Of a stretch of DNA of 64,000 nt, positions 1-9,551 are shown in pieces; position 1 is the stretch's first letter, and each line of letters starts with the position of its first letter. The stretch lies in NCBI GenBank assembly GCA_039920745.1, contig JBDSDD010000064.1, positions 124,001 to 188,000 of the forward strand. The letters are read 5' to 3'. The notes beneath the pieces are model-generated. The model saw only the letters and a program-made list of their open reading frames with translations, did no database searches and was not told the DNA's origin. The position numbers and the translations under genes are program-made. Origin of the DNA: Scleromatobacter sp039920745. GTDB taxonomy: Bacteria > Pseudomonadota > Gammaproteobacteria > Burkholderiales > Burkholderiaceae_C.

Positions 1-111
1 CAGCAACGACGGATCGACGAGCGCACGGACGACACGGGGCCTGTGGTGAAGTTGACGACGCCCTCGGGCTTCCGGGCCATCCGGGGCGACCGCGAAGTCT
101 ACAACCCCTAA
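1..111 (+). CDS. 3' end of an upstream gene, possibly the ABC substrate-binding protein
   Basis: The frame is open from the first base and ends at TAA 109-111, giving the last 36 residues of a protein cut by the window edge (it ends REVYNP). The fragment is too short to recognise by itself. It lies 44 bases before a permease gene on the same strand, and in peptide/nickel ABC operons the periplasmic binding protein normally precedes the two permeases, so a binding-protein identity is inferred from position only. Confidence 0.5.
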   Translation, partial: QQRRIDERTDDTGPVVKLTTPSGFRAIRGDREVYNP

Positions 112-155
112 ACTCGCGACTTCCGCGACACCGCCTCCCGCGCGCTCCCGCCTCG

Positions 156-1094
156 ATGCTCGCCTACCTGCTCCGCCGGCTCTGGCAGATGATCCCCACG
201 CTGATCGGCGTGGTGCTGCTCATCTTCTTCCTGTTCCGCAAGTTCGGGGTCGACCCGGTGCAGACACTCGCCAGCCTCAACGCGACGCCGCGCGAGATCG
301 CCGAGATCCGCCAGCAGTTGGGCCTGAACGAGCCGTGGTGGTACCAGCTGGGCATCTTCATCAAGGGCATCGTCACGTTCGACTGGGGTCGCAGCTGGGC
401 CACCAACGAGACCATCGCGCACCTGATGGCCACGCGCCTGCCGGCGACACTGACGGTGACCTTGCCGATCCTGATCCTGGACACCTTGATCGCGATCCCG
501 ATCGCGCTGGGCGTCGCCTACGTGCGCGGCTCGCTGACCGACCGCGCGATCATGGTGGGCACGACGGTCGCGCTGTCGATCTCGTTCCTGGTCTACGTGA
601 TCGTCGGCCAGTACGTGTTCGGCTTCCAGCTCGGCTGGTTCCCGGTGCAGGGGTGGAGCGACAGCACCTGGACCAACCTGCTCACCTACGCGCCGCTGCC
701 GGTGCTGCTGGCGGTGCTGGTGGGGCTGTCGCCGCAGACGCGCCTGTACCGCAGCTTCTTCCTCGACGAGCTGGGCCAGGACTACGTGCGCACCGCACGC
801 GCCAAGGGCCTCACCGAGCCGGCCGTGCTGTTTCGACACGTGCTGCGCAACGCGCTGATCCCCATCCTCACCAACGTCGGCCTGGCGCTGCCGGGGATCC
901 TGATCGGCTCGTTCCTGATCGAGGTGTACTTCTCCATTCCCGGCATCGGCCGCGAGGTGCTGCTGGCCGTCAACCGCAGCGACTACCCGGTGATCCAGGC
1001 CGTGACGATCTACGTGGCGATGCTGACGATGCTGGCCAACCTGATCGTCGACCTGTCGTATCGGGCCGTCGATCCGCGGGTGGTGCTGAGATGA
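156..1094 (+). CDS. Peptide/nickel-type ABC transporter permease (DppB/OppB family)
   Basis: This 312-residue inner-membrane protein has an N-terminal membrane anchor (about residues 9-29), then the multi-helix transport core from about residue 95 to 305. The cytoplasmic coupling loop is visible at about 205-235 as YVRTARAKGL followed by HVLRNALIPI, the typical DppB/OppB pattern contacting the ATPase. The C-terminus (VDLSYRAVDPRVVLR) is also characteristic. It should form one half of the pore for peptide-like substrates. Its stop overlaps the next start as ATGA (1091-1094), so the two permeases are translationally coupled. The substrate cannot be told from the permease. Confidence 0.93.
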   Translation: MLAYLLRRLWQMIPTLIGVVLLIFFLFRKFGVDPVQTLASLNATPREIAEIRQQLGLNEPWWYQLGIFIKGIVTFDWGRSWATNETIAHLMATRLPATLTVTLPILILDTLIAIPIALGVAYVRGSLTDRAIMVGTTVALSISFLVYVIVGQYVFGFQLGWFPVQGWSDSTWTNLLTYAPLPVLLAVLVGLSPQTRLYRSFFLDELGQDYVRTARAKGLTEPAVLFRHVLRNALIPILTNVGLALPGILIGSFLIEVYFSIPGIGREVLLAVNRSDYPVIQAVTIYVAMLTMLANLIVDLSYRAVDPRVVLR

Positions 1095-2161
1095 GCGACG
1101 TGCCCGACTTCGCGTCGACCTCCATGGCGTCGACGCTGACCGACACCGCCCCCGCGCGCCGCGCCGACGGCGTCTGGCACTCCGCGTGGCGGCGCTTCCG
1201 GCGGGACCGCGTCGGCATGATCTCGATGACCATCGTCGCCGCCTACGCGCTGCTGATCGCCTGCACGGCCAGCGGCCTCGTGGCGCGTCACTGGCAGGAC
1301 GAGGTGGGCGTGCCCGACGCCCCGCCATCGTTGCTCGGCGCCGCGACCCACGAGCTGTCGACGGCGCCGCAGGCCAGCGCGGTCGCGGCGAGTGCGCCGG
1401 TCGACATTTCCGACGTCGATCCCCTCGCCCCGCGCTACAAGGAATGGGACGAGCGCGCCGCGCAGTACCACGCGCAGGCCAGGCCGATCGCCGCGTCGCT
1501 GCCGTTTGGCGGCGATCGGCTGGGGCGCGACGTGCTGTCCAAGGCGCTCAAAGGCACGCAGATCTCGGTGTCGGTGGGCGTGCTCGCGGCCATCGTCGCC
1601 ACGCTGATCGGCGCGTCGCTGGGCGCGCTCGCCGGCTTCTTCGGCGGGCCTGTGGGCGACCTCGTCGAGTGGGTCTACAGCGTGCTCACCGCGGTGCCCG
1701 AGATCTTGCTGTTCTTCGCGTTCGCGGCGGTGTTCGGGCGCGGCATCTCCACGCTCGTCCTGATCATGGGCCTGACCGGCTGGACGGGGCAGTACCGCCA
1801 GGTGCGCGCCGAGTTCATCAAGCATTCGCGGCGCGAATACGTGCGTGCCGCCGAGGCCATCGGCGCCAGCGCCAGCGCGCGCATGTTCCGCCACATCTTG
1901 CCCAACGTGAGCCACGTGATCCTCGTGCGCATGTCGCTGATGGTGGTGGGTTTCATCAAGGCGGAAGTGATCCTGTCGTACCTGGGACTCGGCGTGGCCA
2001 CCGACCAGGTGAGCTGGGGCACGATGCTGGCCGAATCGCAAAGCGAGCTGGTGCTGGGGCACTGGTGGCAGCTGAGCGCGGCGACGATCGCCATGGCCGT
2101 GTTCGTCACGGCGTTCTCGTTGATGGCCGATGCGTGGCGCGATGCGCTCGATCCGAAATGA
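1091..2161 (+). CDS. Peptide/nickel-type ABC transporter permease (DppC/OppC family)
   Basis: This 356-residue protein is the second permease. The OppC-type N-terminal helix lies at about residues 45-65. It is followed by an unusually long extracytoplasmic stretch of about 90 residues, then the transport domain with the coupling loop EYVRAAEAIGAS ... HILPNVSHVI at about 250-275. The start ATG at 1091 overlaps the previous gene by four bases. It pairs with the upstream permease and the ATPase encoded downstream. The long loop between helices 1 and 2 is shared by several Burkholderiales permeases of this type, as far as I recall; that point is not derivable from the sequence alone. Confidence 0.93.
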   Translation: MSDVPDFASTSMASTLTDTAPARRADGVWHSAWRRFRRDRVGMISMTIVAAYALLIACTASGLVARHWQDEVGVPDAPPSLLGAATHELSTAPQASAVAASAPVDISDVDPLAPRYKEWDERAAQYHAQARPIAASLPFGGDRLGRDVLSKALKGTQISVSVGVLAAIVATLIGASLGALAGFFGGPVGDLVEWVYSVLTAVPEILLFFAFAAVFGRGISTLVLIMGLTGWTGQYRQVRAEFIKHSRREYVRAAEAIGASASARMFRHILPNVSHVILVRMSLMVVGFIKAEVILSYLGLGVATDQVSWGTMLAESQSELVLGHWWQLSAATIAMAVFVTAFSLMADAWRDALDPK

Positions 2162-2249
2162 CGACCCCCTCGCTCCTCCCGTCGCTGCCCCCCGAGGGGG
2201 AGCTCGGTTCGGCTCGGGTAGTGACCCTCGCTCCCCGAGATCTTGTGCA

Positions 2250-2270
<21 letters not shown>
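2158..2270 (+). repeat. Direct repeat flanking a GC-rich spacer at the permease/ATPase junction
   Basis: The same 21 bases (start atgacgaccccc) occur at 2158-2178 and 2250-2270, 92 bases apart. The first copy begins with an ATG overlapping the permease stop (ATGA). That ATG opens a 31-codon frame that ends at 2253, inside the second copy, where the real ATPase start lies. The spacer contains the self-complementary block gccccccgagggggagctcggttcg-like run, which resembles dispersed intergenic repeats of Burkholderiales. The layout suggests that an original four-base overlap was split by insertion of, or duplication around, a short repeat. Confidence 0.75.
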
Positions 2271-3984
<1,714 letters not shown>

Positions 3985-4004
<20 letters not shown>

Positions 4005-5040
4005 ACGACCAGGTGGTCAGGCCCAGCGCCTGGCCACCGCCGATCGTGGCGTGCAGCGTGACGGTGTAGGTGCCGGCAGGCAGCGGGCTGCTGGGCACGA
4101 ACACGGCGAAATCGGTGTCGAGCGAGGTATCGGGGTTGACGTTCGTGCCGGTGACCGCCGCGGCGCTGCCCTGCGCGACGGCTCCCAGGATCACCCCGGG
4201 CACCGCCGTGCCGCCCGAGGTGGCCATCGAGAACCGCGTGATCGTGACGGCGCCACCCGCCACCACGTCCTGGTTGCGGAAGCCGATGACGACAGGCGTG
4301 CCGGCCGTCGGAGTGGAAATCAAGCTCCTGGAAACGCGCGGGCTCTCGTTGTCGACACGGAACGTGCCGTGTGCGACCGTGCTGCCGCCGAAGGGATAGG
4401 CCACGATCGCGCCCGACGGCGGGATCTGCCTGGCGCCGCCGCCGCTCAGGGGCGAGGCCATGTCTATCGTGCACATGCCAGCCGCGGCGGTTCCCGCGCC
4501 GCCGAAGCCGACACCCGCTTCGGTCACGCGGCTGAGCATCGAGGCCGCGTGATAGACAGTGTTCAGCAGGTCGCCGACGCAGTCGTTGGTGGACGACGTC
4601 GAGCCGATGTCGCCAATCACCTCGGTGGCATAGGAATAGCTGTAGCCGGCCTTCTTCATGCGCAGGAACGGGTTGGCTTCGTAGAACCCGATGCCCGTCG
4701 AGACCTCGTCGTGCGCCGAATCCGCGGTGTTGAAACCATTGGACGTCAGGTAGGCGGTGTGCTTCGTCGCGGAAGTGTCGAGCACCGTCGACTGCGCCAG
4801 CAGCCCGGCGCCGGCGCCCAGGCGCACGGCGTTGAGCGTGTTGAACGCGTCCACTTGACGGCTGGCGACGGGCCCCGAGTAGCTGGGCGCCGACACGCTC
4901 GTCTGCAAGGTCCCGTTCGTGCCTACCACCGGAGTCGGCGAGGGCGATGGCGACGGCGGAGCGGGCGAATCGCCGCCGCCGCCGCACGCGGTGAGGGCGG
5001 CGGCGGCGGTCAGGGCGAACAGGACTTTGAGTGAGTGCAT
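3985..5040 (-). CDS. CAP (SCP/PR-1-like) domain lipoprotein
   Basis: This is a 351-residue exported protein. The signal peptide ends in a lipobox LTAC with the modified Cys at 19, followed by a Gly- and Pro/Ser-rich linker, so it is probably an outer-membrane or periplasmic lipoprotein. Residues of about 60-215 look like a bacterial CAP domain (N-x-x-R-x-G-x-G-x-L near the start, SAHDE and GVGFGG later). The rest, about 230-351, is beta-rich and may be an Ig-like region. The function of bacterial CAP proteins is mostly unknown. It is convergent with, and overlaps, the ABC ATPase gene. Confidence 0.8.
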
Positions 5041-5284
5041 CGACGACAGAGATCTGCAAGAAAGGAAACGGGCGGCGTGGACGCACTCGGCGTGCCGGGT
5101 TGCCCAGCCCGCATTCTGGCCGCTGGCGGACGCCTTCTCGCCGCATTTACCGACGGTTTCCTTGATCAGCGCGGCCCGTCCTGGGCGCGCGGACGTGGCA
5201 TGCTCGACCTTTCGCATCCGACGGAACTGTTCTCCCCGGTCGAGATCAACCCGGCTCCCCATGCCACCCGAACCGGAGAAGACG

Positions 5285-5953
5285 ATGAAGCACTGGCTGT
5301 CCCGAAACAAGGGCTTCATCGTGTTCCTGCTGTGCTTCGGCGTGTTCCGCACGGCGGTCGCCGACTGGAACCCGATCCCGTCCGGGTCCATGCGCCCGAC
5401 GCTGCTCGAAGGCGATGTCGTGTTCGTCAACCGGCTGGCCTACAACATCAAGGTGCCGCTGACCGACATCGTGCTCGCACCGCTGGGCGAACCGCAGCGC
5501 GGCGACATCGTCACGTTCTCGTCACCGCGCGACGGCACGCGGCTGATCAAGCGCATCGTCGGCGTGCCGGGCGACCGCATCGAGATGCACGGCGACGTCC
5601 TGACCGTCAACGGCCTGGCGGCCCACTACGACGACACCTGGGAGGCGCCCGATCCGGTGGGCCCGGGGCGCACGCTGGCGTCGGTGCACGCCACCGAGCA
5701 CCTCGCCGGCAGCGAGCGCGCAGTGCAATTCCTGCCGCAGGTGCACGCACGCCGCGACATGGCGCCACTGACGGTGCCCACGGGCAACTTCTTCATGTTG
5801 GGCGACAACCGCGACAACAGCGAGGACTCGCGCTACATCGGCGTCGTGCCGCGCGCCCTCCTCATCGGCAAGGCCAACCACATCGTGGTGTCGGCCGACA
5901 TCCTCGATCACTGGCACCCGCGCCTCGATCGCACGGGCAAATCGCTCGATTGA
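5285..5953 (+). CDS. lepB: Signal peptidase I
   Basis: This 222-residue membrane-bound serine protease removes signal peptides at the outer face of the inner membrane. One N-terminal membrane segment (about 10-26) precedes the catalytic PSGSM box with Ser35. The general-base Lys89 lies in LIKRIVGVPGD, and the GDNRDNSEDSR box is near residue 170. It is shorter than E. coli LepB, which has two membrane segments; compact forms are common. A GGAG ribosome-binding site lies before ATG 5285. The stop overlaps the start of the downstream glycosyltransferase gene. It may be a second, specialised LepB, because the housekeeping copy usually sits in the lepA-lepB-rnc operon. Confidence 0.93.
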   Translation: MKHWLSRNKGFIVFLLCFGVFRTAVADWNPIPSGSMRPTLLEGDVVFVNRLAYNIKVPLTDIVLAPLGEPQRGDIVTFSSPRDGTRLIKRIVGVPGDRIEMHGDVLTVNGLAAHYDDTWEAPDPVGPGRTLASVHATEHLAGSERAVQFLPQVHARRDMAPLTVPTGNFFMLGDNRDNSEDSRYIGVVPRALLIGKANHIVVSADILDHWHPRLDRTGKSLD

Positions 5954-7257
5954 CGACTGGATTGACCCGCCCCCACGTCCTCGTCGTCGCGCTCGGCACC
6001 GCCGGCGACCTGTACCCGTTGATGCGCATCGCCCGCGACCTGCTCGCGCGCGGCCACCGGGTCACGATGCTGGGAGTGCAGGTGCACGAAGACATTGCGG
6101 CTCGCGTCGGCGTGCCGTTCCATTGCCTGGGTACCGCGGCGCAATACCGGGCCACGCTCGATCACCCGGACGTCTGGCACCCGCGCAAGGGCTTCGGCGT
6201 GCTGTGGGCAGGCATGCGCGACCATGTCGACGCGATGCCGCAATTCGTGGCCAGCCTGCCCGCCGAAGAGCCATTGGTGATGCTCGCGCACCCGCTGGCG
6301 CTCATCGGCGCAGCGCTGGCGCGCGCCCGCCGCCCCGACCTGCGCATCGTCGCCGCCTGGCTGGCGCCGGCCAACTTGCGCAGCGTGCACGACCCGCTGA
6401 CGATCGGGCCGTTGCGTATCCCGCGCTGGATGCCGCTGTCCTGGCGCCGCTGGCTATGGCGGCGCGTCGACGCCGGGCTGGTGGACCCGGTCGCCGTGCC
6501 CGACATCAACGTCGCCCACGCCCGCTACGGCCTCGCGCCGGTGCGCCACTTCATCGCCCGGATGCAGGCGATCCCCGACGCCCACCTGGCGCTCTTTCCG
6601 CCTTGGTTCGGCGCGACGCCGCCCGACTGGCCGCAGCCGCTGGCCGAGGGCGCGTTCGCCCTGTATGACCCGAACCTGGACGCCGGCCTGCCCGCCGAAC
6701 TGGAGGCGTTCCTGCGCGCCGGCGCCGCCCCGGTGGTGTTCACGCCCGGCAGCGGCAACCGCCAGGCTGGCAGCTGGCTGGCGCGCTCGCTGGAGGCCGC
6801 GCGGCGCCTGGGCCGGCGCGCGCTGCTGCTGACGCCGCACCGCGAGCAAGTGCCGTCAACGCTGCCCGACGGGGTGCTGTGGCTGCCCTACGTGCCGCTG
6901 CGGCCGCTGCTGCCTCGCGTGGCCGCCCTGGTGCACCACGGCGGCATCGGCACCACGGCCGAGGCGCTGCGGGCCGGCGTGCCACAGGTGATCGTGCCGC
7001 TGGCCTACGACCAATTCGACAACGCTGCCCGCGTCGAAGCCCTCACGGCAGGCTGCGGGCTGGCGGGCGGGGCCGCCGGGGCCCGTCCACGCGCGCTCGC
7101 CCACGCCCTGGAGCGAATGCTCACATCTTCAGATGTTGAGGCAGGCTGTGCGCGTGCCGCCCAGCTTGCCGCGGCCGACATGGCAGTTGACCTGGCCGGC
7201 CGCGTCGAGACCCTGCTGGGCCTCGTGCCGCCGCCCCGCGCGCAAAGCTCGATTTAG
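5950..7257 (+). CDS. UGT-like (GT1 family) glycosyltransferase
   Basis: This 435-residue enzyme has the GT-B fold of macrolide/sterol-type glycosyltransferases. The N-terminal Rossmann half begins HVLVVALGTAGDLYP. The C-terminal nucleotide-sugar half contains VHHGGIGTTAEALRAGVPQVIVPL (about residues 330-353) and DQFDNA. It should transfer a sugar from a nucleotide donor to a lipid or small molecule; the acceptor is unknown. The only plausible start is TTG 5950, whose TTGA overlaps the lepB stop; the next ATG (6022) would cut into the first beta-alpha unit. It is co-transcribed with lepB. Confidence 0.88.
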   Translation: MTTGLTRPHVLVVALGTAGDLYPLMRIARDLLARGHRVTMLGVQVHEDIAARVGVPFHCLGTAAQYRATLDHPDVWHPRKGFGVLWAGMRDHVDAMPQFVASLPAEEPLVMLAHPLALIGAALARARRPDLRIVAAWLAPANLRSVHDPLTIGPLRIPRWMPLSWRRWLWRRVDAGLVDPVAVPDINVAHARYGLAPVRHFIARMQAIPDAHLALFPPWFGATPPDWPQPLAEGAFALYDPNLDAGLPAELEAFLRAGAAPVVFTPGSGNRQAGSWLARSLEAARRLGRRALLLTPHREQVPSTLPDGVLWLPYVPLRPLLPRVAALVHHGGIGTTAEALRAGVPQVIVPLAYDQFDNAARVEALTAGCGLAGGAAGARPRALAHALERMLTSSDVEAGCARAAQLAAADMAVDLAGRVETLLGLVPPPRAQSSI

Positions 7258-7303
7258 AGAGAACAGTCCACGCCAAGCGGAATTGTTTGGGGAATTGGTG
7301 CCT

Positions 7304-7321
7304 CCGGACCGGATAGTCCGG
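7304..7321 (+). other. Hairpin in the leader of the first diguanylate cyclase gene
   Basis: The inverted repeat CCGGAC (7304-7309) and GTCCGG (7316-7321) encloses a six-base loop, 38 bases before the start at 7359. No T-run follows, so it is not a typical terminator for the glycosyltransferase gene. It could be a protein-binding site or a leader structure; no known riboswitch is recognised. Confidence 0.4.
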
Positions 7322-7358
7322 GCTAAACCGCGCCCAGAATTCTCCGATAACGACTCCG

Positions 7359-9551
7359 ATGCCCCAGAAAAACCTCAGCCGGAGCGGCCGCCGCCGTCTC
7401 CCGCCACTTGCCCCCCACGCAGCGCCTTGGCGCGCGTCGGGCGGCGCCGTGGCCGCGCTGGTGCTGGGGTTGCTGCTGGCCGACGCCCGGGCCAACGTGC
7501 CTGCCGAGGCCGCCGCCGCCCAGCCGCCGAGCGCGCTGCCGGTCGGGGCCACGTTCAAGCCCACCGACGAGCTGGAGCGCCTGCAGTTCGTCGGCCGCGC
7601 CCAGCCCGACATCGCCACGGTAGAGCTTCTGGGCTACGCCGACACGCTCAAGGTCGACGACCCGCGCTACCTCGAGACCCTGCTCGAGGTCGGCTCCGAA
7701 TATGTCGGCCTGAACAAGGGCGACCAGGTCGAGCTGGTCGCCGCCCGCATCGAGGCGCTGTCCGACCGCGTGCCGCTGGCGCGCCCGGCGGCCATGCTGC
7801 TGCGCGGCCAGTGGATGCAGACCCACGGCGAAGTGAGCAAGGCCGAGCGCCAGATCATCGAGGCGTCGGCGCTGCTGCCGAGCAACCCGCCCGACTTCCT
7901 GCGGATGCGGCTGCTGATGAGTTCGGCCTACGTCAAGAACCGCGGCGGCCACTACGACGAGGCGATGCTGCGCTACAACCAGGCGCTGAAGCTGGCCGAC
8001 GATACGGGCCCGATGTGGCGCCGCATCGACCTGCGCTCGCTCGTCGCCAACGTGCTTTTCGACGCCGGCCAGACTGACAAGGCCGCCGAAGTCAATCGCG
8101 AGCAGATGCGCCTGGCCACCGAGTCGTCGGACGAATTCGGCATCGCCGCGGCCTACAACACCCGCGCGATCCAGTTCAGCCGCGGCACCGACGGCGGCAC
8201 GGTGCTGGCCGACTGGCGCGCCGCGCTGGAGCATGCGCGACTGGGCGGCAACAAGCGCCAGATCATCATCGGCATGGCCAACATCGCCGACTACTACCTG
8301 CGGCACGGCGATTTCCAGACCGCCTATGACCTGTCCCAAAAGGCCTTGCCACTGGCGATCCAGATCAACGACCCGCAGGCGCAGAGCGTGGCCATCGCCA
8401 ACACCGGGCTGGCGCTGATCTCGATGAAGCGCAAGGACGAGGGCCTGCCGATGGTGCGCGAGTCGATGAGCATCGACGAGCGTTCCGGCTCCGCCAACGG
8501 CATTTCGGAATCAGCCAACGAGCTCGGCGGATACCTGGAGCGCGCGGGCTACATGGAGGACGCGCTGGTGGCCTATCACCAGTACCGCCAGATGTCGGAC
8601 GAACTCAACCAGCAGGATCGCCAGCGCGCGCTGATCGAGCTGCAGGAGAACTTCGCCAACGAGAACCGCCAGCACGAGCTCGACATGCTGTCGCGCGAAG
8701 GCAAGCTGAAGGACGAAGAGATCCTGCACCACGACCTGCAGATCAAGCAGTGGACGGCCGCCGGCCTCGCCAGCCTGTTGCTGCTGGCCGTCGTGGCCGT
8801 GCTCGCGCGCCGGCTGCGCGTGCGCAACCAGCTGCTGTCGGTCAGCAACGAGCAGCTGCGCATCCAGGCCGAGATCGACCCGCTCACCGGGCTGTCCAAC
8901 CGCCACCACCTGCAGGCCGTGATGGCCGAGCGGCCGCTGGGCGGCCTGGAGGGCACGCTGTACCTGCTCGATGTCGACCACTTCAAGCAGATCAACGACC
9001 AGTGCGGCCACGCCGGGGGCGACACCGTCCTCGTGGAGATCGCGCGCCGCCTGCGCCACACGCTGCGTGACGACGACCTGATCGTGCGCTGGGGCGGCGA
9101 GGAGTTCCTGGTGCTGGTGCGCCCGCTGCCGCAGCCTGAGGCCGAGGCGCTCGCGCAGCGCCTGCTGTGCGCGCTCGCCGATGCGCCGGTGATGCACGAA
9201 GGCAAGCCGGTGGCCGTGTCGGCGTCGATCGGCTTCGGCCTGTTCCCGATGCACACGTCGACGCCGCAGACCGACCTGGACGTCAACTGGGAACGCGCCA
9301 TCTCGCTGGTCGACACTGCGATGTACATGGCCAAGGCGCACGGCCGCAACGGCGCGTGCAGCATCCGTCGCGTCGACGCCGAGACGCCCGGCGAGATCGA
9401 GGAAATCATCGAGCAGCTGGAGAAGTCGGTGCGCGAAGGGCGCGTCGAGCTGCACTTCCAGCACGGCCCCAGCGTGCGCAGCGCGGTCACGCCCCCGCCC
9501 CGCCCGCCCGAGGGCCTGCGCACGCCGGCGCACAGCGCCGAGGTGTCGTGA
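7359..9551 (+). CDS. Membrane-anchored TPR-GGDEF diguanylate cyclase
   Basis: This 730-residue protein should make cyclic di-GMP. An N-terminal export signal or membrane segment (about 25-48) leads to a periplasmic, alpha-helical TPR-like region (about 60-440) and a coiled coil. A membrane helix (WTAAGLASLLLLAVVAVLA, about 465-483) connects to the cytoplasmic GGDEF domain (about 505-675). The active-site motif is GGEEF at 579-583, preceded by RDDD five residues earlier, an intact product-inhibition I-site. A short Pro-rich tail follows. The stop overlaps the start of a second gene with the same design by one base. The periplasmic region is presumably a sensor. Confidence 0.92.
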   Translation: MPQKNLSRSGRRRLPPLAPHAAPWRASGGAVAALVLGLLLADARANVPAEAAAAQPPSALPVGATFKPTDELERLQFVGRAQPDIATVELLGYADTLKVDDPRYLETLLEVGSEYVGLNKGDQVELVAARIEALSDRVPLARPAAMLLRGQWMQTHGEVSKAERQIIEASALLPSNPPDFLRMRLLMSSAYVKNRGGHYDEAMLRYNQALKLADDTGPMWRRIDLRSLVANVLFDAGQTDKAAEVNREQMRLATESSDEFGIAAAYNTRAIQFSRGTDGGTVLADWRAALEHARLGGNKRQIIIGMANIADYYLRHGDFQTAYDLSQKALPLAIQINDPQAQSVAIANTGLALISMKRKDEGLPMVRESMSIDERSGSANGISESANELGGYLERAGYMEDALVAYHQYRQMSDELNQQDRQRALIELQENFANENRQHELDMLSREGKLKDEEILHHDLQIKQWTAAGLASLLLLAVVAVLARRLRVRNQLLSVSNEQLRIQAEIDPLTGLSNRHHLQAVMAERPLGGLEGTLYLLDVDHFKQINDQCGHAGGDTVLVEIARRLRHTLRDDDLIVRWGGEEFLVLVRPLPQPEAEALAQRLLCALADAPVMHEGKPVAVSASIGFGLFPMHTSTPQTDLDVNWERAISLVDTAMYMAKAHGRNGACSIRRVDAETPGEIEEIIEQLEKSVREGRVELHFQHGPSVRSAVTPPPRPPEGLRTPAHSAEVS

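Noticed and set aside
4919..5284. N-terminal extension of signal peptidase I
   Set aside because: The extra 122 in-frame codons run antisense to the lipoprotein gene. The membrane segment, catalytic spacing and GGAG site support ATG 5285.
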